Assembly: GCA_009841055.1 (NCBI GenBank)
Contig: VXMN01000086.1
Span: forward strand, 1 to 39,184
Direction of reading: 5' to 3'
Length of the DNA: 39,184 nt
DNA from: Acidobacteriota bacterium
GTDB taxonomy: Bacteria; Acidobacteriota; Terriglobia; Versatilivoradales; Versatilivoraceae
The notes beneath the pieces are model-generated. The model made no database searches. It had not been told where the DNA came from and saw only the letters and a program-made list of their open reading frames with translations. This document shows, piece by piece, positions 20,725-28,701 of the stretch (within the stretch, counting starts at the first letter, position 1; each line of letters opens with the position of its first letter). The translations under genes were made by a program, and so were the position numbers.

Positions 20725-21558
20725 ATGTCCACGGCAAGACCAACTCCCGCGATTCTTTGCGTCGCCCCCAACGGGGCCCGCAGGACCCGCCGGGACCATC
20801 CCGATCTCCCCACGACGCCCGCTGAATTGGGGCGAGTGGCCGCTGAGAGCCTGGAAGCCGGAGCGGCCATGATTCATCTGCATGTCAGGGACCGCAATAT
20901 GGCCCACATTCTGGACGCGGCGGCCTACCGGGCCGCCATCCGGGCCATTCGCTCCCAGGTGGGAGACAGTCTGGTGATTCAGGTCACCACCGAGTCCTGC
21001 GGCCTTTACGGTCCGGAGGAGCAGATGGGTTTGGTCCGTGAGCTCAGGCCGGAGGCAGTGAGTCTGTCCATCGGCGAAATTTTCCCCGATCCGACGGTTG
21101 AAGCTGCCACGGCCGAATTCCTCGACTGGCTGAGGGTGGAAGGGATCCATGCCCAGTTTATCGTTTTCGACGCCGAACAGGTCCGGTTCCTGGTTCGACT
21201 CGTTCATCGCGGCATCGTTCCGCATTCCGATCCCTGCGTCCTCTTTGTGCTGGGGCGCTATACCCCAAGTCAACAATCGGCGCCCGCTGACCTGGATCCA
21301 TTGCTGGAAGTCAGCCCCTTTCGAAAGGGATGGTTCCTGTGCGCTTTCGGGAAGCAGGAGTTGGCCTGCATGGACCGCGCGCTGATTCTGGGCGGACACG
21401 CCCGAGTCGGCTTCGAGAACAATCTGTACAGACCCGACGGCACCCAGGCCGGGGGCAATGCGGAGCTGGTAGGCTTGACGGCGGCGCGTGCCCGGCATCG
21501 GGGACGGCCTCTTGCCAATGCCGATCAGGCCCGCGAGCTGTTCGCACGGCTACTATAG
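20725..21558 (+). CDS. BKACE family beta-keto acid cleavage enzyme (DUF849)
   Basis: This 277-residue TIM barrel has the BKACE zinc site: HLHVRD with His51 and His53, and Glu231 in VGFENNLY. The PNGARR segment (residues 15-20) and the QVTTES strand also match. Family members condense a beta-keto acid with acetyl-CoA, yielding acetoacetate and a new CoA ester; the best known is 3-keto-5-aminohexanoate cleavage enzyme of lysine fermentation. There is no lysine fermentation cluster here, so the keto acid is unknown. The gene follows the D-aminoacylase by 19 bp and precedes a GNAT gene, hinting at amino-acid-derived substrates. Confidence 0.87.
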   Translation: MSTARPTPAILCVAPNGARRTRRDHPDLPTTPAELGRVAAESLEAGAAMIHLHVRDRNMAHILDAAAYRAAIRAIRSQVGDSLVIQVTTESCGLYGPEEQMGLVRELRPEAVSLSIGEIFPDPTVEAATAEFLDWLRVEGIHAQFIVFDAEQVRFLVRLVHRGIVPHSDPCVLFVLGRYTPSQQSAPADLDPLLEVSPFRKGWFLCAFGKQELACMDRALILGGHARVGFENNLYRPDGTQAGGNAELVGLTAARARHRGRPLANADQARELFARLL

Positions 21559-21614
21559 CCTTTGTTTTTCAGTGGCTTTCAGGTAGGAAGTTCAACCAAA
21601 AAGGGAGGAGGAAC

Positions 21615-22166
21615 ATGCCCCACTTTCTAGGAGACAGAGTGTACCTGAGGGAATACCTGTTGAGCGATGTCGAGGCCCTCTACCAGTGGCGTACCCTGGA
21701 TGATATCGTATGGTGGACGGGTTCCTATGTCTGGCCCGAATCCCTGGAGCAGGCTCGGGCCTTCGTGGAGGATCAGGTCAACAACGTGGATCCGGCCAAC
21801 CGAAAATTCGCCATCTGTCGACGGGAGGACGACAAGTACCTGGGGCATATCGGCTACGAATACCTGGATCTGCGGCGACAGAACACCGAGGTGGGGATAG
21901 TCATTGGAGATGTCACTTCGCTGTCCAAGGGCTTGGGTGAGGAAGCCCTGCGGCTGTTCCTGAAAGTCTGCTTCGAAGAGTTGAACCTGCACCGCGTCGG
22001 TCTCAGGGTGATTCGAGCCAACAAGCGGGGTTATCGCTGCTACCGGAAGTGCGGGTTCAAGGAGGAGGGGGCTTTGCGGGACTGGCACTTCTCCCGCGGC
22101 CAGTGGCATGACCTGATCCTCATGGGAATCCTCAGGGATGAATACATGGCAGGTTCCAGGTCCTGA
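21615..22166 (+). CDS. GNAT family N-acetyltransferase
   Basis: The start at 21615 is set by a strong GGGAGGAGG sequence; the frame is open for about 95 codons further upstream, but that part overlaps the BKACE gene. The 183-residue product shows a RimJ/RimL-like GNAT fold: RVYLREYLLSDVEALYQWR at 8-26, KYLGHIGYEYLDLRRQNTEVGIVIGD (beta-strands 2-4), then LGEEALRLFLKVCFEELNLHRVGLRVIRANKRGYRCYRKCGFKEEG, which holds the acetyl-CoA loop and the final NxxxxxxYxKxGF motif. The acceptor is unknown; RimL relatives acetylate protein N-termini, others small amines or antibiotics. It sits between catabolic genes in the same direction. Confidence 0.85.
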   Translation: MPHFLGDRVYLREYLLSDVEALYQWRTLDDIVWWTGSYVWPESLEQARAFVEDQVNNVDPANRKFAICRREDDKYLGHIGYEYLDLRRQNTEVGIVIGDVTSLSKGLGEEALRLFLKVCFEELNLHRVGLRVIRANKRGYRCYRKCGFKEEGALRDWHFSRGQWHDLILMGILRDEYMAGSRS

Positions 22167-22249
22167 GGGAGTATTTGTACGGCGCTGTTTGGCGGGACCG
22201 CAACGATCCGCCTGCACCGGTAACAAAAACTCATGGAAGGAGAAAAACA

Positions 22250-23233
22250 ATGGAAATGAGGTTATTGGGCCGTAGCGGCATCGTGGTCAGCCGACTCGGC
22301 CTGGGCTGCGCCACATTCGGCAGGGAAATAGACGAGGCCACCTCGTTTCGGATCATGGACGCTGCCCTGGAACGCGGCATTACGCTATTCGATACCGCCG
22401 AGGCCTACGGCGGCGGGCAGGCGCGTCAATATCGGCGCGACAACCTGGGTGTGGAGGACGAGCGCGAGGTGAGCGGCGAAATGTACTCCTCGGAGAAAAT
22501 TCTGGGTCGTTGGCTGAAATCCCGAGGGGTGCGCTCCCGGGTCACCATACAGACCAAGGTGTCGGCCAACGGGAGGGAGCAGGAAGTCCGGGAGGCCCTG
22601 GAAGCCAGCCTGGAGCGTCTCCAGACCGACACCATTGATCTTTACCTGTTCCACAAGTATGATCCCGAAGTCCCGCTGGAAGAAGGTTTGGCGGCGCTGG
22701 ATCGAGGAGAGAAGGAAGGCAGGATCCGCTGCAGCGGATGCAGCAATTTCTCCGCCGCGCAACTGTCGGAAGCTCTCGGACTGAGTCGCCGGAACGGCCT
22801 GCCCCGCCTCGGAGTCATTCAACCCATCTATAATCTGGCTCGTCGGGAGATCGAGTCGGATCTGCTGCCCCTGTGTCAACGGCAGGAGGTTGGAGTGGTC
22901 ACCTACAGTCCGCTGGGGGCGGGATTCCTGGCCGGAAAGTACACGTCCGATCAAGCCGAGATTCCCAAGGGAACCCGCTTCGACGTGATTCCCGGTCACG
23001 TGGACGTCTATTTCCACCCGCGCAGCTTTCGGGTCGTCGAGCAACTTCGACAGATGGCGCAAAGAACAGGTGTTTCCATGGTTCAACTGGCCATGGGATG
23101 GGTCCTCAAGCGGGAGGGGGTCGACTCCGTGCTGATCGGAGCTCGCCACACCGGCCATCTGGACAATGCCATGCGGTCCCTGGAAATGGAATTCCCCCAT
23201 GAATGGATGGTGGAAATGAACTCCTGGGACTGA
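22250..23233 (+). CDS. Aldo/keto reductase
   Basis: AAGGAG eight bases before ATG 22250 sets the start; the frame is open to 22175, but the AKR fold begins at MRLLGRSGIVVSRLGLG. The 327-residue protein has the complete catalytic tetrad: Asp48 and Tyr53 in FDTAEAYGGG, Lys103 in IQTKVS and His135 in YLFHKYD. Late residues (VLKREGVDSVLIGARHTGHLDNA) form the NADPH-binding site. It is an NADPH-dependent oxidoreductase of the YajO/Tas-like group acting on a carbonyl or sugar. It lies 28 bp before the M81 gene and may be co-transcribed with it. Confidence 0.9.
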   Translation: MEMRLLGRSGIVVSRLGLGCATFGREIDEATSFRIMDAALERGITLFDTAEAYGGGQARQYRRDNLGVEDEREVSGEMYSSEKILGRWLKSRGVRSRVTIQTKVSANGREQEVREALEASLERLQTDTIDLYLFHKYDPEVPLEEGLAALDRGEKEGRIRCSGCSNFSAAQLSEALGLSRRNGLPRLGVIQPIYNLARREIESDLLPLCQRQEVGVVTYSPLGAGFLAGKYTSDQAEIPKGTRFDVIPGHVDVYFHPRSFRVVEQLRQMAQRTGVSMVQLAMGWVLKREGVDSVLIGARHTGHLDNAMRSLEMEFPHEWMVEMNSWD

Positions 23234-23261
23234 GTCAGGACGAAAGGGAGGCGTACATCCA

Positions 23262-24758
23262 ATGAAACGCGTTGGTGTTATGGGATTTATCCATGAATCC
23301 AATACCTTTGCAGTCACCCCTACCACCTACAAGGACTTTGAACAGGTGAGCCTGACCCGGGGCAGGGGGCTGATCGAGCGCTGGACGGGAGGCAATCACG
23401 AACTGAGCGGCTTTCTGGAGGGCGCCCGATCCGCCGGCCTGGAGCCCGTTCCACTTGTGGCGGCCTTCGCCATGCCGAGCGGCACCGTAGTCCGGGAGGC
23501 CTTCGACGCCATAGCGGACGAGACGGTCGAAGCCCTGAAGGCGGCCCTGCCCGTGGACGCTCTCTACCTGGCGTTGCACGGGGCTACCGTGTCCGAGGAG
23601 TTCCCCGACGCCGACGGCGAGATGGCCCGGAGGATGCGGGAAGTCGTGGGACCGGATGTGCCGGTCGTCATGACGCTGGACCTGCATGCCAACGTTTCCC
23701 CAGGGATGGTGGCCAGCACCGACGCCACCACCATCTATCGCTCCAATCCGCACCTGGACCAGAAAGCCCGAGGGCTGGAAGCCGCTTCGCTGCTCGGCCG
23801 GACGCTGCGGGGAGAGATCCGACCGGTGCAAGCCCTCGAATGCCCGCCACTGATCATCAGCATCGCCAAGCAGTACACCGATGAGAATCCGTCCAAGGGG
23901 TTGTATGAGGATGTCGAGTCGGTTTTGCAGTGGCCGGGCATTCTTTCCGCCAGCGTGGCCATGGGGTTTTCCTACTCGGACGTGGAGGAATTCGGCGCCA
24001 GCTTTCTGGCCGTGGCCGACCGCGACCGCGACCTGGCTCGCAAGGCGGCGCGCTGGATGGCCCAAAGGGCGTGGGACCGGCGGGAGGAATTCCAGGCCGA
24101 CCTGCCTGATGCCGCCGAGGCGGTGGCCATGGCCATGCGGGCCCCCGAGGCCCCGGTGGTGCTGATGGATATCGGCGACAACGTCGGTGGCGGAAGTCCG
24201 GGGGATTCCACCATCGTACTGGCCGAAATCGTGGCCCAGAAGGCTTCCAACGCCATGGTGGTCCTGTTCGATGCCGAGTCGGTGGCCCGCTGCGTGGAAG
24301 CCGGGGTTCGCAACCCGGTCAACCTGGAAGTCGGAGCCAAGACCGATGGCCTGCACGGCTCCCCGGTCTCCATTCGAGGCCGGGTGCGGATGATCTCGGA
24401 TGGAATCTTTCAGGAGCCGGAAGTGAGGCATGGGGGCTGGGGTTCCTTCGACCAGGGGGTGACGGCGGTGGTGGAGACCCCCGAGCAGCACACCCTGGTG
24501 CTGACCAGCGTGAAAATGGCTCCGGTGAGCCTGGAGCAGGTCAAGAGCCTGGGGATCAAGCCGGAATCCAAGAAGATCCTGGTGGCCAAGGGTGTGATTG
24601 CCCCCAGAGCCGCCTACAATCCGGTCGCGGCCCGGACCATTCTGGTGGACACGCCGGGGGCCACCTGCGTGAATCCGGCCAGTTTCACCTACCACCACCG
24701 CCGGCGCCCCCTCTATCCGCTGGAGACGGAGGCTGAATATCCGAGTAATGAAGTGTGA
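23262..24758 (+). CDS. M81 family metallopeptidase (MlrC-like), copy 2
   Basis: The 498-residue protein covers both M81 domains: HESNTFAVTP at 11-20, LALHGATVSEEFPDADGEM at 103-121, LDLHANVSP at 139-147 and SNPHLDQKARG at 161-171. Asp140, His142, His164 and Asp166 are the presumed zinc ligands. The C-terminal half has DIGDNVGGGSPGDSTIV and ILVDTPGATCVNP. It is only moderately similar to the copy at 5584, so the two probably act on different amides or peptides. No signal peptide is present. Its last residues (NEV) and TGA stop are encoded by the first units of a heptamer array beginning at 24748, so the original C-terminus may have been altered. Confidence 0.92.
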   Translation: MKRVGVMGFIHESNTFAVTPTTYKDFEQVSLTRGRGLIERWTGGNHELSGFLEGARSAGLEPVPLVAAFAMPSGTVVREAFDAIADETVEALKAALPVDALYLALHGATVSEEFPDADGEMARRMREVVGPDVPVVMTLDLHANVSPGMVASTDATTIYRSNPHLDQKARGLEAASLLGRTLRGEIRPVQALECPPLIISIAKQYTDENPSKGLYEDVESVLQWPGILSASVAMGFSYSDVEEFGASFLAVADRDRDLARKAARWMAQRAWDRREEFQADLPDAAEAVAMAMRAPEAPVVLMDIGDNVGGGSPGDSTIVLAEIVAQKASNAMVVLFDAESVARCVEAGVRNPVNLEVGAKTDGLHGSPVSIRGRVRMISDGIFQEPEVRHGGWGSFDQGVTAVVETPEQHTLVLTSVKMAPVSLEQVKSLGIKPESKKILVAKGVIAPRAAYNPVAARTILVDTPGATCVNPASFTYHHRRRPLYPLETEAEYPSNEV

Positions 24759-24817
24759 AGTTTGAAGTGTGAAGGGTGAAGGGTGAAGTATGAAGTTGGA
24801 AGTTTGAGGTGTGAAGA
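24748..24817 (+). repeat. Heptamer array, ten units of (N)TGAAGT type
   Basis: Ten consecutive 7-bp units (ATGAAGT, GTGAAGT, TTGAAGT, GTGAAGG and variants) run from the last codons of the second M81 gene into the downstream gap. The stop codon of that gene is part of unit two. An inverted five-unit array lies at 24947-24981. Confidence 0.92.
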
Positions 24818-24946
24818 GGCGGACGGCGGAGGGTTTGGGGAGCAGACAGGCGCCTTGTGACGTGGTTGCACTTCAAGCAGTAGCACCGAGATCAGCAAGG
24901 CAATTAATGCTCCGATCGGACCACTCTCCACTCTCAACTCTTCCCC
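24818..24946. other. Spacer between inverted heptamer arrays
   Basis: The 129 bp between the two inverted arrays hold no open frame with a ribosome site. With the arrays and the segment to 25094 they make up a 336-bp gap before the cyclase gene. I see no promoter that I could defend. Confidence 0.45.
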
Positions 24947-24981
24947 CTTCAAACTTCAAACTTCACCCTTCAAACTTCACC
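24947..24981 (-). repeat. Heptamer array, five inverted units (CTTCAAA/CTTCACC)
   Basis: Five 7-bp units (CTTCAAA, CTTCAAA, CTTCACC, CTTCAAA, CTTCACC) are the reverse complement of the units in the array at 24748-24817. Folding of a transcript across both arrays would give a long imperfect stem with a loop of about 130 bases. Confidence 0.9.
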
Positions 24982-25094
24982 TGCCGGTCCGGTTGCAATG
25001 GGCTTTCCGATATTGATAAGGTTAGCAGCCCTGAACGACAGTCAAAGTGAGTCGGTTGTCCGTTTGCCGGACAGGCCCCGCGAGGTATGAATCG

Positions 25095-26837
25095 ATGCGC
25101 CCCAAACGGTTTTCGTGTCTAAGTCCTCCGTTCGGTCCTTCTCTCCCCGGGAAGGCCGTCTGCTTGGGTCTGGCGGTCCTGGGCTGCCTGGCCTGGAGTT
25201 TGCAGCCGGGGCCGATTCAAGCCGACAAGCACCCGGGGCCGGAGTTCGTCGACCTTTCCCTGATGGTCGCTCCCGAGTTTCCCTGCAGTTGGCCCGGAGC
25301 CGGACCGGGATTTCAGATCAACCACTACCGGCGGATCGGTCCGCTCAGCGCCTACAACTCGGATATTCTGACGCTGGATGAGAACGTGGGGACCCAGTTC
25401 GACGGACCGACCCATTCGGTGGCGCCGCCCGATTCCGGGAAACCCAACGCTGGCCCTTACGGCCTGGTAACCGGGGACAAGGTGCCGGCCTGGCAGTTTG
25501 TGGGAGAAGCCTGCGTCATCGACATTCGGGAACTGCTCGACACCGCGCCCAATGGCCACAGCTCCCTGGTGGAAGCCGGCCACGTGCAGGCCTGGGAACA
25601 GCGGCACCGGCCTCTGGGACTTGGGGATGCGGTGCTCTTCTACAGCGGTTTCAGCGACCGCTACTACCGTCCCTTCCCCTCGGGACGTGGATTCGTCGCG
25701 GATCCCCTGGAGGGCAGGACGCCGGGTTGGCCCGACCCCACTCCCCAGTGCATGGAGTACCTGGCGACGCGAAAAGTGATGACGCTCGGCACCGACAGCC
25801 CCAGCATGGGGCCGATCCCGGGTCCCATCGCCGAAGAGACCCACTATGCCGGCCTCAAGCACGGAATGATCTGGACTGAAGGGGCGACCCGCCTGGGCAA
25901 ACTGCCGGCAACCGGGGCCTTCTACTGTACGGTCGGCCTCAAGCACTCCCAGGGGATCGGCGCCGAATCCAGGGCCTTCGCCATCGTGGGCCAGCCCTTG
26001 GCAGGGCAGTTGATCGAGTCGGCCAGGAACAAGCGGGTCATCGACCTGTCGGTGCTGCTGGCCGACAATCTCCCGGTGTGGTGGCCCGGCAGGGGAGTCG
26101 GCAACAATCGCCATCCCTATCTGCGGAGCATCATCCCCCCCTACGGGATGAAGCTCCACCACCTGGACAGCCATGCCGGCACCCACCTGGTGCCGCCGGC
26201 CTACGCTCTTCCCCCACCCGGCTTCGACAACCGGACCTACGCCCCGGAGGTGCGGCAGTGGCTGGCGGCCTACGAGCGGCGGTTCGGGAAGCGTGGGACC
26301 AGTCGGGTGACCACTGAACAGGTTCCGCTTTCCCGGACTTGCGGCTGGGCCCGGGTCATCGACGTGCAACATCTCATCGGAACCACCTCCGAGGAGCAGT
26401 GGCCGGTCTCCCCGGAAATAACTCCCAAGGATATTCAGGAGTATGAAGCCAGGCACGGTCCTCTCAAGAGCGGGGAGATCGTCATCTTCCGCAGCGGCTA
26501 CAGCGACCGCTATTTCAAACCTTTCCCCGAAGGCAACCGGTTCATGGCCGATCCCTTGAACGGCCGGAGCGAAGGATGGCCGGCGCCGGGGCCGGAGGCT
26601 GTCGTTTACCTGGCTGAACGCGGGATCCGTTGTGTCGGCACCGACGGACCCACTCTGGGAGGCGCCGATCCCCGTCGGGCCCTGATGACCTACTGGGCGC
26701 TGGGGAGTCGTGGGCTGGTAGGGGTCGAATCCCTGACCGGGCTCGGCGAGGTGCCGCAACGAGCCTATTTCATCTTCGCACCCATCAAGATCCGCGACAG
26801 TCATGGAGGCCCGGGCAGAGCCCTGGCCCTTTACTGA
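25095..26837 (+). CDS. Secreted tandem cyclase-family protein (two kynurenine-formamidase-like domains)
   Basis: I choose ATG 25095, with GAGG upstream. The frame is open to GTG 25047, but that start lacks a ribosome site. The 580-residue product has a long N-terminal signal region (residues 20-43, VCLGLAVLGCLAWSLQPGPIQA). It has two copies of the PF04199 cyclase fold: domain 1 at about 48-305 with GTQFDGPTH at 99-107, and domain 2 at about 318-575 with HAGTH at 360-364 and HGPLKSGEIVIFRSGYSDRYF. Both copies share the late motif GTDSPS/GTDGPT. The family hydrolyses N-formylkynurenine, isatin, cyclic amides or lactones with a metal bound by HxGTHxD. Here domain 1 has GTQFDGPTH, a known subfamily form, and domain 2 lacks the usual Asp (HAGTHLVPP). 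Function is inferred. Confidence 0.85.
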   Translation: MRPKRFSCLSPPFGPSLPGKAVCLGLAVLGCLAWSLQPGPIQADKHPGPEFVDLSLMVAPEFPCSWPGAGPGFQINHYRRIGPLSAYNSDILTLDENVGTQFDGPTHSVAPPDSGKPNAGPYGLVTGDKVPAWQFVGEACVIDIRELLDTAPNGHSSLVEAGHVQAWEQRHRPLGLGDAVLFYSGFSDRYYRPFPSGRGFVADPLEGRTPGWPDPTPQCMEYLATRKVMTLGTDSPSMGPIPGPIAEETHYAGLKHGMIWTEGATRLGKLPATGAFYCTVGLKHSQGIGAESRAFAIVGQPLAGQLIESARNKRVIDLSVLLADNLPVWWPGRGVGNNRHPYLRSIIPPYGMKLHHLDSHAGTHLVPPAYALPPPGFDNRTYAPEVRQWLAAYERRFGKRGTSRVTTEQVPLSRTCGWARVIDVQHLIGTTSEEQWPVSPEITPKDIQEYEARHGPLKSGEIVIFRSGYSDRYFKPFPEGNRFMADPLNGRSEGWPAPGPEAVVYLAERGIRCVGTDGPTLGGADPRRALMTYWALGSRGLVGVESLTGLGEVPQRAYFIFAPIKIRDSHGGPGRALALY

Positions 26838-26863
26838 GTCTTCCGGAGACCGAGTCTTCCGGA
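26836..26863 (+). repeat. Short direct repeat GAGTCTTCCGGA
   Basis: The 12-bp word GAGTCTTCCGGA occurs at 26836-26847 and again at 26852-26863, a 16-bp period, just after the cyclase stop codon and before the MBL gene. It looks like a small local duplication; no function is evident. Confidence 0.6.
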
Positions 26864-26904
26864 ACCGGTGCGCAGCGCCGGTTTCAACCCAAGGTGGAGG
26901 AACT

Positions 26905-27624
26905 ATGTCGGTTAAGGTGGAATGGGTAGGACACGCCTGCTTTCGGGTCTGGCGGGAGGGGGGACCAATCATCGTCATGGACCCTTACACGCCCAAGACC
27001 GTCTACCTGCCGGAGGATGCGGCCAGGGTCGATGGAGATACCGTCATCGTCAGCTCCCTGACCGACGACGCCCACGGTTATCCCGAGTTGGTACGGGGGC
27101 GCCGGAGAGTCATCGATGCTCTGGATGTGGTCGAGAACGGGTTGGCAGTTGAAGTCGACGGCAGCCCGCTGGTAACGGTCGGTGCGGCCGAATCGCCCAT
27201 CCACGACAGTGGAAGCCCCAAGGACAACGCCCTCTATGCCCTGCAGGTGGGAGGAGTGTGGGTCATGCACATGGGGGATCTCGGATACGGACTGCCGCGG
27301 GAGGAAGTGGCTCCCTTCGAAGGGCGATGCGACGTAATGCTCGCCATCGTGGGTCAGTACAACACCTTGTCCCTGCCGGATCTGGATGCGATGATCGATC
27401 ATCTCAAGCCCAGGTGGATCGTTCCCATGCACTTTGCGCTGCCTCCGGTGTCGGGCCCCATGCGACCCCTGCGGGAGTTCCTGGACCGCCGGCGGGAGGA
27501 TCCCCTGATCTTTCCCAGGTCTTCGGTGGTTGAGTTTCCCATCGACCTGCCGGTGCTGGATCGCCCAACCATCGTCGCCCTCGAGCCCAGTGGATACCAA
27601 CCCACTGCCGGATTGGAAGATTAG
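26905..27624 (+). CDS. MBL-fold (UlaG-like) protein with degenerate metal motif, copy 1
   Basis: The start ATG 26905 follows GGTGGAGG; the frame is open further upstream into the cyclase gene. The 239-residue protein has the metallo-beta-lactamase-superfamily opening VEWVGHACFRVW (1-15), PIIVMDPYTP (21-30), ESPIHDSGSPKDNALYALQVGGVWVMHMGDLGY (His122, Asp125), CDVMLAIVGQ and WIVPMHFALP (His176). Where HxHxDH is expected, it reads SSLTDDAH (residues 50-57), so two or three metal ligands are missing. UlaG relatives hydrolyse L-ascorbate-6-phosphate lactone. Next to sugar isomerase and SMP-30 genes, a lactone or sugar role is plausible, but catalysis is uncertain given the motif. A paralog starts at 28692. 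Confidence 0.85.
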   Translation: MSVKVEWVGHACFRVWREGGPIIVMDPYTPKTVYLPEDAARVDGDTVIVSSLTDDAHGYPELVRGRRRVIDALDVVENGLAVEVDGSPLVTVGAAESPIHDSGSPKDNALYALQVGGVWVMHMGDLGYGLPREEVAPFEGRCDVMLAIVGQYNTLSLPDLDAMIDHLKPRWIVPMHFALPPVSGPMRPLREFLDRRREDPLIFPRSSVVEFPIDLPVLDRPTIVALEPSGYQPTAGLED

Positions 27625-27684
27625 TTGACCGGAAGCCCGGAATGCCCTCAGGTTTCCTACCGGGTCGCCGGGAGGAGGTACGAA

Positions 27685-28701
27685 GTGAAAATCGGTGTCA
27701 ACACACTTTTCCTGCTGCCCTTCGATTTCGAAGAAGGCCTGGATTTCGCCCAAAAGCAGGGCGTCGAGATGATCGAGATCGCCTGTCTGGGGGAGGCCAG
27801 CCGGAAATACTGCGACCTTCCAAAGCTGCTGTCCGACCCTGAAGCGTTGAAGCGCTGGAAGGGTGCTCTGGATGACCACGGCTTTACCATCAGCGCCTAT
27901 TCGGCTCACGGGAACGGACTCTCGCCCGACCCGGCGGAAGCCAAACAATACTCCGAGCACTTTCGCAGAGTCTGCCGTCTGGCCGAGGCCACGGGGGTGG
28001 ATCTGCTGACATTGAACGCCGGCAGCCCGCCGGGTGCGCCCGGAGATGCCTGTCCCTGTTGGGTGGTGGACCCCACCAATGCCCGCAACCGGGCCATTCT
28101 GCGCTGGCAGTGGGAAGAGCGGGTCATTCCTTTCTGGCGGGAACACGCCGCGGTTGCCCGCGATCACGGCTGCCGCCTGGCTTTCGAGCCCTGGATCGGC
28201 GACATCGTGCACACGCCGGTGACGGTCATGAAGCTGCGGGAGGCCATCGGACCCATTGTGGGATGCAACCTGGACCCGTCGCACCTCTTCGTTCAGCACA
28301 TCGACGTGCTGGAAACCATCGCCTACCTGGGGGACCGGCTCCTGCACGTCCACGTCAAGGATACCCGCATGGAGCCCCGCAACCTGAAGCTGCAGGGACT
28401 GCTGGACACCACCCAGACCCCATCCAACCCGGAAAAGCGGTCCTGGACCTTCAACCTGATCGGCTGGGGCCACGATCGGCAGTTCTGGCGCGACTTCATC
28501 ACCACCTTGCGCTTTATCGGTTATGAGGGAGCCCTCTCGGTCGAGATGGAGTGCGACTACATGGATGTAAGGGAAGGATTGGAAAAGTCCATCGAGTTCC
28601 TCAAGCCCCTGGTGATGGGAGCCCCCCCCAGGAAAGGGACCGGCTGGTGGGAACTGGCAGGTTTCCATCAGATCACCGAGGACAACGTCAATTGGCCGTG
28701 A
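27685..28701 (+). CDS. Sugar phosphate isomerase/epimerase (xylose isomerase-like TIM barrel), copy 1
   Basis: The GTG at 27685 has GGAGGAGG six bases upstream and gives MKIGVNTLFL, the usual opening; the TTG at 27625 has no ribosome site. The 338-residue protein shows AP-endonuclease-2/UlaE-like barrel motifs: GVEMIEIACLG, AFEPWIGDIVHT, GCNLDPSHLF, LHVHVKDTRME and SVEMECDY. The Glu, Asp and His residues in these strands are the presumed metal ligands. Members epimerise or isomerise keto-sugars or cyclitol intermediates such as inosose. The C-terminus runs 10 bases past the start of the second MBL gene, so the two are translationally coupled. A paralog (30450) shares NLDPSHLF and VHAKDTR. Confidence 0.87.
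   Translation: MKIGVNTLFLLPFDFEEGLDFAQKQGVEMIEIACLGEASRKYCDLPKLLSDPEALKRWKGALDDHGFTISAYSAHGNGLSPDPAEAKQYSEHFRRVCRLAEATGVDLLTLNAGSPPGAPGDACPCWVVDPTNARNRAILRWQWEERVIPFWREHAAVARDHGCRLAFEPWIGDIVHTPVTVMKLREAIGPIVGCNLDPSHLFVQHIDVLETIAYLGDRLLHVHVKDTRMEPRNLKLQGLLDTTQTPSNPEKRSWTFNLIGWGHDRQFWRDFITTLRFIGYEGALSVEMECDYMDVREGLEKSIEFLKPLVMGAPPRKGTGWWELAGFHQITEDNVNWP

Noticed and set aside
25119-26978. 619-codon minus-strand frame opposite the cyclase gene
   Set aside because: Antisense to a gene with recognised tandem cyclase domains and no ribosome site at its own start.
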